From Bacteroidales bacterium (GTDB lineage Bacteria; Bacteroidota; Bacteroidia; Bacteroidales; Muribaculaceae), in assembly GCA_900770215.1 (NCBI GenBank), contig CAAGJW010000106.1:1-20455 (forward strand): a stretch of 20,455 nucleotides of DNA. Reading direction: 5' to 3'. Each line of letters begins with the position of its first letter. Within the stretch, counting starts at the first letter, position 1. The notes under the pieces were generated by a model. That model had not been told where the DNA came from. It saw only the letters and a program-made list of their open reading frames with translations, and searched no databases. The translations under genes and the position numbers were made by a program. Below, piece by piece: positions 1-5,607 of this stretch.

Positions 1-75
1 CATGCCTTCTTCATAGTGAAGGCGGATGACCTCGTTGAAATAAAGCCTCTGCTTTTCTGTGTGTAATTGATACAT
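1..75 (-). CDS. 5' end of a truncated gene, possibly a helix-turn-helix protein
   Basis: Reading leftward from the ATG at 75 gives 25 uninterrupted codons to the window edge, MYQLHTEKQRLYFNEVIRLHYEEG followed by M. The rest of the gene lies outside the window. The N-terminal helix (NEVIRLHYEEG) resembles the first helix of helix-turn-helix proteins that accompany Bacteroidetes transposases or of sigma-like DNA-binding domains. This is inference from a very short stretch. A plausible promoter (110-138) and an inverted repeat in the leader (78-98) support a real start here. Confidence 0.5.
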   Translation of the reverse strand, partial: MYQLHTEKQRLYFNEVIRLHYEEGM

Positions 76-77
76 CT

Positions 78-98
78 TTGACTCTGTTTATGAGTCAA
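78..98. repeat. 7-bp perfect inverted repeat in the leader of the left-edge gene
   Basis: TTGACTC (78-84) and GAGTCAA (92-98) are perfect inverse copies separated by 7 bases. They lie between the proposed promoter and the ATG at 75, which suits an operator or a leader hairpin. If the truncated gene encodes a DNA-binding protein, self-regulation is possible but unproven. Confidence 0.45.
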
Positions 99-109
99 CT
101 TTTTTCAGG

Positions 110-138
110 CAAAGACAGACAACGACCCGTCTTTCCAA
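110..138 (-). promoter_or_regulatory. Probable Bacteroidetes promoter for the left-edge gene
   Basis: On the minus strand a TTG (136-138) is followed after 18 bp by TGTCTTTG (117 to 110), one mismatch from the TAnnTTTG -7 box. It points at the ATG at 75. Confidence 0.45.
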
Positions 139-260
139 CAATGCGAGATACATCAACAATATCGAGATAAAAAAGTATAGGCCTATTATTAAGGCATTTA
201 ATCCAAATGCAAAATTCAGACCACAGGTTGCTATGAGGAGGGATGCTTGCCATGCCGCCA
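139..260. other. AT-rich non-coding stretch within the 359-bp gap
   Basis: The gap 76-434 between the left-edge gene and the ATPase gene holds the promoter, inverted repeat, interspersed repeat and palindrome listed separately. This part (139-260) is AT-rich compared with the core genes. A rightward open frame without a start runs through about 114-335 (including NNIEIKKYRPIIKAF) but ends inside the repeat, and I do not recognise it. It may be a gene remnant or plain spacer. Confidence 0.35.
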
Positions 261-299
261 CTACCCCGATTGAGGAAGCTGTGACCCAAATTGGGGGAA
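261..299. repeat. Interspersed CCCCGATTGAGG repeat, copy A
   Basis: CCCCGATTGAGGAAG (264-278) is followed 21 bp on by a degraded second half, CCCAAATTGGGGGAA (285-299). The first half matches the first half of copy C (3222-3236) at 14 of 15 bases, and both copies have CTGTG between halves. In this copy CCCCGATT (264-271) can pair with AATTGGGG (289-296) with one G-T wobble. Two further short hairpins follow: GGGGG/CCCCC at 293-305 and CCGTG/CACGG at 304-316. Confidence 0.7.
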
Positions 300-339
300 C
301 CCCCCGTGCAGCACGGCCAGCGTTTTTGTTCAGTTAGCA

Positions 340-382
340 TGCTGTATTGAACAAAAAAGTATGTTTTTTGTTCAATACAGCA
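340..382. repeat. 19-bp perfect palindrome upstream of the ATPase gene
   Basis: Arms 340-358 and 364-382 are perfect inverse complements around the 5-base loop GTATG. The right arm contains TTTTTTGTTCAATACAGC. A third copy of the half-site TTTTTGTTCA lies directly upstream at 323-332. The right arm ends 22 bp before the -7 box at 404, so the element touches the expected -33 region, as an operator would. It lacks the GC-rich stem of a usual terminator. Confidence 0.8.
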
Positions 383-403
383 CATTTATTGCACAAAAAA
401 CAC

Positions 404-411
404 TATATTTG
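404..411 (+). promoter_or_regulatory. -7 box of the DUF4143 ATPase gene
   Basis: TATATTTG fits the Bacteroidetes TAnnTTTG -7 consensus and lies 23 bp before the ATG at 435. No good TTG -33 element is found at the usual distance. The expected place is occupied by the end of the 340-382 palindrome, which suggests a regulated or activator-dependent promoter. Confidence 0.5.
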
Positions 412-434
412 CAATAAAAAGAGAGCGAGCAAAG

Positions 435-1706
435 ATGATAAAAACCACGATAGCCCACCAACGTCAAGAGCGCGACCGCTTGCTGGCACACCCCTACCTC
501 GTGCGTCACGTCGGTGACGACGTAGATGAACTCCTGCGCAGCCACAGCATCAAGTTGATAACCGGCCCGCGGCGTGCAGGCAAGTCCACTCAGGCCCTGT
601 TGATGCTGAGGGGGAAAAACTTTGCCTACCTCAACTTCGACGACAATGACCTCTTGGAAGCCTGGAATGAGACCAAAGTAGAACAAGCCGTCGACGAGAT
701 CTACCCAGGTCATGACTTCTTGCTTCTCGACGAAGTGCAGAATGTGCCCAGTTGGGATGTGTGGGTGAGCAAGTTGTATCGCCGCGGCGTCAACATGGTT
801 ATCACAGGCAGCAATGCCAACATGCTTTCGGGCGAAATGGCAACAATGCTCACAGGGCGCTATGTTGAATTGAAGATTTTACCGTTCAGCCTGGCCGAGA
901 CTTTTGAGTGGAACCATCTTGACACACATCACATAGTGGAAAAATATCGAGACCGAGCCAGCATGCTATGCGACGATTACCTGCACAACGGCGGATATCC
1001 CGAGACCGTAGCCCAACGCGGCCTCACACACAGCTACATGAGCACACTCTTTGATGCCATTGTTTTTAAAGATGTAGTGCGGCGACACCGGGTGCGCAAC
1101 GTCACCGATCTCAGCAACCTTGCCCACTATCTGCTCTCCAACGTGTGCAATCAGCTCAGCTACAACAACGTGAAAGACGACCTGGGCTTGTCGAGCGTGA
1201 GCACTACAAAAAAATTTATGCACTACCTGCACGAGCCCTATCTGTTCTATTACTTGGCACGCTACAACAACAAGATGAAACTCATGAAAAAAGCCCCCCA
1301 GAAGGTATATGTAGTCGACAACGGATTTATCACATCGCGGGGATTCAACTTGAGTGAGAATTTAGGCCGACTACTGGAAAACATGGTCTTCATCGAGCTG
1401 CTGCGCAGGGGATATGACACCGAAAATTCGATTTTCTACTACAGGTCAAGAAATGACAAGGAAACCGACTTTGTCTTGCGCGATGGCGTTCATGTGAAGC
1501 ATCTCATCCAGGTGTGCTACGATTTGTCAAGCGATAAGACTCGCCGTCGCGAGACAGAGAGCATTGTAGAGTGTGCAGGCGAGCTCAACTGCAGCGACCT
1601 GACAATAGTGACCTACGCGACAGCTCCATGCGTCATCAACGAGAAAGGTTATAACGTGCAAGTGGTGCCATTCATGCAGTGGCAGCTTGGTGGCTACCGC
1701 GATTGA
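435..1706 (+). CDS. AAA-family ATPase with C-terminal DUF4143 domain
   Basis: The 423-residue protein has the AAA_14/DUF4143 layout common in Bacteroidales accessory regions. Visible motifs are a Walker A (GPRRAGKST, 44-52), a Walker B (FLLLDEVQN, 95-103), a sensor strand (MVITGSNANML, 121-131), then GRYVELKILPFSLAE. The C-terminal half is DUF4143 with a PD-(D/E)XK-like fold signature (ETDFVLRDG, then LIQVCYD). The usual E-x-K is replaced by Q-V-C, so nuclease activity is doubtful. The family's role is poorly known. The C-terminus (VVPFMQWQL) matches the family's typical ending, and the last codons plus stop lie inside repeat copy B (1676-1708). It stands alone behind its own -7 box and palindrome. 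Confidence 0.9.
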   Translation: MIKTTIAHQRQERDRLLAHPYLVRHVGDDVDELLRSHSIKLITGPRRAGKSTQALLMLRGKNFAYLNFDDNDLLEAWNETKVEQAVDEIYPGHDFLLLDEVQNVPSWDVWVSKLYRRGVNMVITGSNANMLSGEMATMLTGRYVELKILPFSLAETFEWNHLDTHHIVEKYRDRASMLCDDYLHNGGYPETVAQRGLTHSYMSTLFDAIVFKDVVRRHRVRNVTDLSNLAHYLLSNVCNQLSYNNVKDDLGLSSVSTTKKFMHYLHEPYLFYYLARYNNKMKLMKKAPQKVYVVDNGFITSRGFNLSENLGRLLENMVFIELLRRGYDTENSIFYYRSRNDKETDFVLRDGVHVKHLIQVCYDLSSDKTRRRETESIVECAGELNCSDLTIVTYATAPCVINEKGYNVQVVPFMQWQLGGYRD

Positions 1707-1708
1707 GG
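1676..1708. repeat. 33-bp direct repeat, copy B, spanning the ATPase stop codon
   Basis: This 33-mer is identical to 3201-3233 except at 1699 (G here, C at 3224). It contains the last codons of the ATPase (QWQLGGYRD) and its TGA. Downstream, AATCGGGG (1723-1730) can pair with CCGCGATT (1697-1704) with one mismatch. The rest of the gap to 1916 shows no convincing gene. Confidence 0.85.
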
Positions 1709-1916
1709 CAAGCCCTGCTCCGAATCGGGGCACCCCTCGTCACATCGCAACAGTCGTCCATGCACTGCAAACAAAGGCTTTAGCAATCCTTTTCCCTCTC
1801 TCGGCCTGCTCCATTTCACCTGGGCAAAAGCAGTTTTGTTGCCCCGCTTGGGAGCAGTCATTTTCCGGTCATCCTCGTTCGCTTTTATTTGCGTTGGTAT
1901 TTCCCAGATAGAGTCG

Positions 1917-1947
1917 TTGCAAAGTTGGGAAGAAATCGTTATCTTTG
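1917..1947 (+). promoter_or_regulatory. Bacteroidetes promoter of the DUF1016 nuclease gene
   Basis: TTG (1917-1919), a 20-bp spacer and TATCTTTG (1940-1947) make a good match to the TTG/TAnnTTTG consensus. It lies 17 bp before the ATG at 1965 and fixes that start, because the longer open frame from 1836 would begin upstream of the promoter. Confidence 0.75.
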
Positions 1948-1964
1948 TTTACAAAACTGATCAT

Positions 1965-3068
1965 ATGGAAATCTCTCCTATCTCACAAGAATATATACAA
2001 GCAGTAAAGGACATTAAGAGCGCAATACTCAAGAGTCGATATGCAGCTGCCAAGCAGGTCAACAAAGAGTTGCTGAAGCTCTACTACTCCGTTGGCGGCT
2101 ACGTCTCCACCCATAGTCGTGATGGTTATTGGGGCAGTAATGCCATTGAAACTATATCTAAGGGATTGCAACAAGAGTTGCCGGGACTGCGAGGCTTCTC
2201 TCCTCGTAATATCAAGAACATGAGAATATTATATGAACAATGGAGCCCTTATTTAAATCGTCAGATGCTGTCTGACGATTTAAATAAGGAGACAATCAAT
2301 GGCATGTTTGAAATTCGGCAGATGGCATCTGCCGAATTCTCGATTGACGCTTTTATGTCGGTTAGTTTCTCTTTACATATAGAGATTCTCACAAAGGTAA
2401 AGACCCTGGAAGAGAGACTATTCTATATTCAAAGAAGCGCATCAGAATTTTGGAATTATACGACTTTGAAACGGCAGATACAATCTGACCTCTATCACAA
2501 GGAGGGCTCCATCAAGCATACCAACTTCGACCACACCATCAGCGACAATGATTTCAAGCGAAAAGCGTTACAGTCTTTCAAAGACGAGTATCTGCTCGAC
2601 TTCATCAACATCGAGGATCCAGAAGAGGTTGACGAGCGCGTAATAGAACAAAGCATCATCCAGAATATCAAAAACTTTGTCATGGCTTTGGGCAAGGACT
2701 TCGCCTTCATGGGTAACCAATACCACTTGGATATTGACGGCCACGACTATTATATCGACCTCCTCTTCTTCTCCCGTAAGCTGCGGAGTCTTGTGGCCTT
2801 TGAGCTGAAGCGAGGGGAGTTCAAGCCCGAATATACCGGCAAGCTCAACTTCTACCTTTCCGCCCTTGACGAATACGTGAAACTGCCAGGCGAGAATCCT
2901 TCAATCGGCATTATCCTCTGCAAATCCAAAAGCAACAAAATCGTAGAGCTGTCGTTCCGCGACACCTCCAAACCGATGGGCGTGGCCACCTACCGCACAT
3001 CGAGCGAGCTGCCCGAAGAGCTGCGTGATGCCCTACCCAGCATGGAGGAGTTGAAGAAGCTATTATAG
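1965..3068 (+). CDS. YhcG-family (DUF1016) PD-(D/E)XK nuclease-like protein
   Basis: The 367-residue protein has the DUF1016 N-terminal domain (about 8-95, with YYSVGGYVS and the FSPRNIKNMR motif) and a C-terminal PD-(D/E)XK domain (about 200-345). Likely catalytic residues are D265 (YYIDLLFF) and E280-x-K282 (AFELKRGE). The start at 1965 is chosen because the promoter lies at 1917-1947. The linker (about 94-130) is encoded by two perfect palindromes giving LNRQMLSDDLN and EIRQMASAEFS, just before the SLHIEILTKVK motif. By eye the 5' half is more AT-rich than the 3' half, suggesting a mosaic gene. Relatives are linked to DNA metabolism or defence, but the role here is unknown. The gene is bracketed by 33-bp direct repeats. 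Confidence 0.9.
   Translation: MEISPISQEYIQAVKDIKSAILKSRYAAAKQVNKELLKLYYSVGGYVSTHSRDGYWGSNAIETISKGLQQELPGLRGFSPRNIKNMRILYEQWSPYLNRQMLSDDLNKETINGMFEIRQMASAEFSIDAFMSVSFSLHIEILTKVKTLEERLFYIQRSASEFWNYTTLKRQIQSDLYHKEGSIKHTNFDHTISDNDFKRKALQSFKDEYLLDFINIEDPEEVDERVIEQSIIQNIKNFVMALGKDFAFMGNQYHLDIDGHDYYIDLLFFSRKLRSLVAFELKRGEFKPEYTGKLNFYLSALDEYVKLPGENPSIGIILCKSKSNKIVELSFRDTSKPMGVATYRTSSELPEELRDALPSMEELKKLL
2247..2289. repeat. 19-bp perfect palindrome inside the nuclease gene (P1)
   Basis: Arms 2247-2265 and 2271-2289 are perfect inverse complements with the 5-base loop TGCTG. It is in frame and encodes PYLNRQMLSDDLNK (residues 95-108). The centre is clearly related to the second palindrome at 2312-2338. 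Confidence 0.9.
2312..2338. repeat. 12-bp perfect palindrome inside the nuclease gene (P2)
   Basis: Arms AATTCGGCAGAT (2312-2323) and ATCTGCCGAATT (2327-2338) flank a GGC loop. It is read in the same phase as P1 and encodes IRQMASAEF (117-125). Over a 23-base core P1 and P2 match at 17 positions. Two of the differences are paired so that base pairing is kept. Confidence 0.88.
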
Positions 3069-3171
3069 TAACGGGACAAGCAACAAAAAAATGATTGGGC
3101 CTTTAGCCCGCCACGACCTTGCGATGGCCGGTGGCGCCCCACAAGCTGTGCAACTGCTTGGCTGCCGGCCG

Positions 3172-3197
3172 AGCGGGGCACCCAAAGCTGCCCCGCT
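3172..3197. terminator. GC-rich hairpin after the nuclease gene
   Basis: AGCGGGGCA (3172-3180) and TGCCCCGCT (3189-3197) form a perfect 9-bp stem with an 8-base loop, about 100 bp after the nuclease stop codon. No T-tract follows, so it may be a weak terminator or part of the repeat structure. An alternative stem pairs AAGCTGCC (3185-3192) with GGCAGCTT (3207-3214) inside copy C. Confidence 0.45.
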
Positions 3198-3200
3198 GAG

Positions 3201-3257
3201 GCAGTGGCAGCTTGGTGGCTACCCCGATTGAGGAAACTGTGCCCCCGATTGAGGAAA
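3201..3257. repeat. Interspersed repeat, copy C, with a tandem 15-mer
   Basis: Positions 3201-3233 match copy B (1676-1708) at 32 of 33 bases. Within this copy the 15-mer CCCCGATTGAGGAAA occurs twice in direct orientation (3222-3236 and 3243-3257) with the same 21-bp period as copy A. Read in the ATPase frame it would encode QWQLGGYPD and stop, so this intergenic copy looks like the 3' tip of a DUF4143-type gene plus downstream sequence. Confidence 0.85.
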
Positions 3258-3271
3258 ATCAAGGGCGGCAG

Positions 3272-3302
3272 TTGCGCAAACCGAGAAAATGAGATAGCTT
3301 TG
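3272..3302 (+). promoter_or_regulatory. Bacteroidetes promoter of the AraC-type regulator
   Basis: TTG (3272-3274), a 20-bp spacer and TAGCTTTG (3295-3302) fit the consensus well, 30 bp before the ATG at 3333. It begins just after repeat copy C and rules out the longer open frame from 3204. Confidence 0.75.
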
Positions 3303-3332
3303 CAGTGCAACAACACAAGAAACAGGCACAAC

Positions 3333-4244
3333 ATGAATGAGTCCAACAACTTGATAGCGATCGACAACATCGACGCCTACAACAAGCTTTACGGCTTTGA
3401 GACCATGCACCCGCTGGTGAGCGTGGTCGACCTGGCACAAGCCAAGCACCGCCCCAACCACACGACATTCCGCTACGGCGTGTACGCCCTGTGGCTCAAA
3501 AACGGGCTGCAATGCACGCTGCACTACGGCCGTCGCACCTACGACTACCAGGAGGGCACCATCGTGAGCTTCGCCCCGGGCCAGGTGGTGCGCGTCGACA
3601 TGACCGACGAGCAGCTGCGCACGCCCACCCAGGCGCTGGGACTGCTCTTCCACCCCGACCTGCTGGCCGGCACCCCGCTGGGCAAGGCCATTGCGGGCTA
3701 CCACTTCTTCGACTACGACTCGGCCGAGTCGCTCCACTTGAGCGAGCGCGAGCGCGCCCTGTTCACCGACACCCTACAGTCGATAGCCGTGGAGATGGAG
3801 ATGCCCGTCGACAAGCACTCGCAGACGATACTCACCGACCGCATCAAGCTCATACTCGACTACTGCCAGCGCTTCTACGACCGCCAGTTCATCACCCGCC
3901 ACAAGGAGAACAGCGACACGCTGGCAGCCTTTGAGCGCAACATCAGGAGCTACTTTGAGCAGGGCATGGCCATGACCGGCGGACTGCCCTCGGTGGCCTA
4001 CTTTGCCGACAAGGCCTGCCTGTCGCCCGGCTACTTCGGCGACCTGATACGCAAGGAGACCGGCCTCTCGGCCAAGCTTTACATCCAGCAGCACATCCTG
4101 GCCCTAAGCAAGCAGATGCTGCTCGACCAGAGCCAGAGCATCACGCAAGTGGCCGACCAGCTGGGCTTCCAGTACCCGCAACACTTCTCCCGCTTTTTCA
4201 AGAAGCTCACCGGCATGACCCCCAAGGCCTACCGCGAGAACTGA
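3333..4244 (+). CDS. AraC-family transcriptional regulator
   Basis: The 303-residue protein has an N-terminal sensing domain of about 190 residues that resembles a cupin-like fold (YDYQEGTIVSFAPGQ at 70-84). A C-terminal AraC/XylS DNA-binding domain spans about 200-303. The two helix-turn-helix units are visible: SVAYFADKACLSPGYFGDLI (220-239) and the second with ITQVADQLGFQYPQHFSRFF (270-289), followed by KKLTGMTPKAYR. The start at 3333 is set by the promoter at 3272-3302. It is transcribed alone. The next gene begins about 145 bp later, and its targets cannot be read from the sequence. The nearby sigma module is only a positional candidate. Confidence 0.92.
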   Translation: MNESNNLIAIDNIDAYNKLYGFETMHPLVSVVDLAQAKHRPNHTTFRYGVYALWLKNGLQCTLHYGRRTYDYQEGTIVSFAPGQVVRVDMTDEQLRTPTQALGLLFHPDLLAGTPLGKAIAGYHFFDYDSAESLHLSERERALFTDTLQSIAVEMEMPVDKHSQTILTDRIKLILDYCQRFYDRQFITRHKENSDTLAAFERNIRSYFEQGMAMTGGLPSVAYFADKACLSPGYFGDLIRKETGLSAKLYIQQHILALSKQMLLDQSQSITQVADQLGFQYPQHFSRFFKKLTGMTPKAYREN

Positions 4245-4288
4245 CGCACGCGCACACACACTCAAGTATTTTTTTGCCTTCACATTTT

Positions 4289-4358
4289 TACTTTTGCCCA
4301 CCATGCGGGTATTGATAATAGAAACGCAATAAGACCACGAGCGCTCAACCTCATTGCG
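4289..4358 (+). promoter_or_regulatory. Possible control region of the sigma-factor module
   Basis: The 146-bp gap before the small exported protein contains a TAnnTTTG-like TACTTTTG (4289-4296) without a well-spaced -33 TTG. It also has a spaced inverted repeat, CGCAAT (4325-4330) and ATTGCG (4353-4358). An ECF-dependent promoter may also lie here, but I cannot recognise its consensus. Confidence 0.25.
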
Positions 4359-4390
4359 GCAACATATTGTTCAACACAAAAACAGAAAAA

Positions 4391-4636
4391 ATGATGAAGG
4401 CAAATCAAGCAATCAAAGGCATCACGCTGGCCACACTGCTGCTGGCCACGAGCTGCATGGCCACAGCACACCCGCACCGCCACTACTGCCCGGCACGCAC
4501 TGCGCAGGTCGTGACAGTGCCGAAGGCCCCCTGCAGGGCCCAGACCATAGTGATAAAGAAGAAAGGCGGCAAGACCGTCGTAGTAAAGAAAGTGAACGGC
4601 CGCACCGTGGCCACCAAGACCATCGAGCGCCGATAG
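4391..4636 (+). CDS. Small exported basic protein, unknown function
   Basis: This 81-residue protein, counted from the ATG at 4391 (a second ATG follows directly at 4394), has an N-terminal signal sequence. The hydrophobic core is ITLATLLLATS, then CMATA and HPHRHYC. Cleavage after ATA (residue 26) looks likely; lipidation at C22 is possible but the lipobox is poor. The mature part starts with a His/Cys cluster (HPHRHYC, 27-33) that could bind metal. It ends in a Lys/Arg-rich stretch (IVIKKKGGKTVVVKKVNG). I do not recognise the family. It lies 25 bp before the ECF sigma gene and is probably co-transcribed with it. Confidence 0.7.
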   Translation: MMKANQAIKGITLATLLLATSCMATAHPHRHYCPARTAQVVTVPKAPCRAQTIVIKKKGGKTVVVKKVNGRTVATKTIERR

Positions 4637-4661
4637 TGCCACACCCCCACACTGCCGAGTC

Positions 4662-5207
4662 ATGACACCTGCCGACAAAGAAATAGTGAAAGCAATGCGC
4701 GAGAATCCCCAACAGGGCTTCAGGCTGCTCATGGCCGCCTACATGCAACCCCTGTACTGGCACACGCGCCGCTTGCTGGGCAGGCACGACGATGCCGAGG
4801 ATGCCACGCAGGAGGCCCTGGTGAGGATATTCAAGTCGCTTGACCAGTATGACGACAAGCGCTCGCTCAAGGCATGGGTTTTCACCATTGCCACCCGCGA
4901 GGCACTGCGGCTGCTGGCACAACGCGCCGGCAGGGCCACAGTGTCGCTCGACGAGGCCACCGCCCAGGTGCTCTCGCTCGCGGCCCCCGACCAGTGGCTC
5001 GACAGCAGCGACGCCATCGCCGTTAGGCTGCAACAAGCCATCCACACCCTGCCGGCCAAGCAGCAACTCACGTTCAACCTCAGGTACTACGACGAACTCT
5101 CCTACGACGAGATCGCCCAAGTGACCGGCTCGACTGCGGCGGCAGCCAAGGCCAACTACCACGTGGCCAAGGAGAAAATAAAACAATATATGAACCAACA
5201 CGATTGA
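4662..5207 (+). CDS. ECF-type RNA polymerase sigma-70 factor
   Basis: The 181-residue protein has sigma region 2 at about 24-90 (AEDATQEALVRIFKSLDQYD, then RSLKAWVFTIATREALRLL) and region 4 at about 122-178 (LPAKQQLTFNLRYYDELSYD, then EIAQVTGSTAAAAKANYHVA). It has no region 1 or 3, the normal ECF architecture and length. It should direct RNA polymerase to a small regulon, often including its own operon. The gene follows the small exported protein by 25 bp and precedes the membrane protein at 5228 by 20 bp, so the four genes 4391-6096 look like one operon. Confidence 0.95.
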   Translation: MTPADKEIVKAMRENPQQGFRLLMAAYMQPLYWHTRRLLGRHDDAEDATQEALVRIFKSLDQYDDKRSLKAWVFTIATREALRLLAQRAGRATVSLDEATAQVLSLAAPDQWLDSSDAIAVRLQQAIHTLPAKQQLTFNLRYYDELSYDEIAQVTGSTAAAAKANYHVAKEKIKQYMNQHD

Positions 5208-5227
5208 GACAGAAAAACAGAAGCGTC

Positions 5228-5584
5228 ATGAAAGAGCAATTCGACTTCAACAAGGTGGGCAAGCGCATGCCCTATGAGGTGCCCCGGGACTTCTTCCCGC
5301 AGCTCGAGGAGCGCGTGCTGCACGAGGTGCAGGCAAGCACGCCTGCCCAGCCCCGCAAGGCCACGGTGCTGCACAGCACTTGGATCAAGCGTCTGGTGCC
5401 CCTCTCGGCAGTGGCAGCAGCGGCCATCATCGCCCTGCTCCTCGTGCCCCGCCTCACCGGCAGGCAAGCCACGCCGCCAGCAGGGTCCTACGCCCAGGTG
5501 GAGCAGGCCTTCGACAACCTCGATGCCGCCGACCAACAATTTCTTGTGGATGCCTATCAAGACGACCCGTTTCTCAATCAATAG
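5228..5584 (+). CDS. Single-pass membrane protein, probable anti-sigma factor
   Basis: The 118-residue protein has a cytoplasmic N-terminus with the FDFNKVGKRMPYEVPRDFF motif typical of small proteins next to ECF sigma genes in Bacteroidetes. One transmembrane segment lies at about 57-75 (PLSAVAAAAIIALLLV), followed by a roughly 40-residue periplasmic tail ending NLDAADQQFLVDAYQDDPFL. The ATG at 5228 is preferred to the open-frame start at 5204, which overlaps the sigma gene. Its position directly after the sigma gene and its topology suggest it holds the sigma factor at the membrane. No zinc-type anti-sigma motif (HxxxCxxC) is visible, so this function is inferred. Confidence 0.75.
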   Translation: MKEQFDFNKVGKRMPYEVPRDFFPQLEERVLHEVQASTPAQPRKATVLHSTWIKRLVPLSAVAAAAIIALLLVPRLTGRQATPPAGSYAQVEQAFDNLDAADQQFLVDAYQDDPFLNQ

Positions 5585-5607
5585 CAACAACGAAAGGACA
5601 CAACACA

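Noticed and set aside
95..385. A 96-codon leftward open frame across the repeat and palindrome
   Set aside because: It runs through structural repeats, and part of its translation (SFLNRG) is simply the repeat read backward. No promoter or family resemblance supports it.
1836..1964. An N-terminal extension of 43 codons for the nuclease gene
   Set aside because: A strong promoter at 1917-1947 lies inside it, and the domain begins after the ATG at 1965.
3204..3332. An N-terminal extension of 43 codons for the AraC-type gene
   Set aside because: It is encoded by repeat copy C and lies upstream of and across the promoter at 3272-3302.
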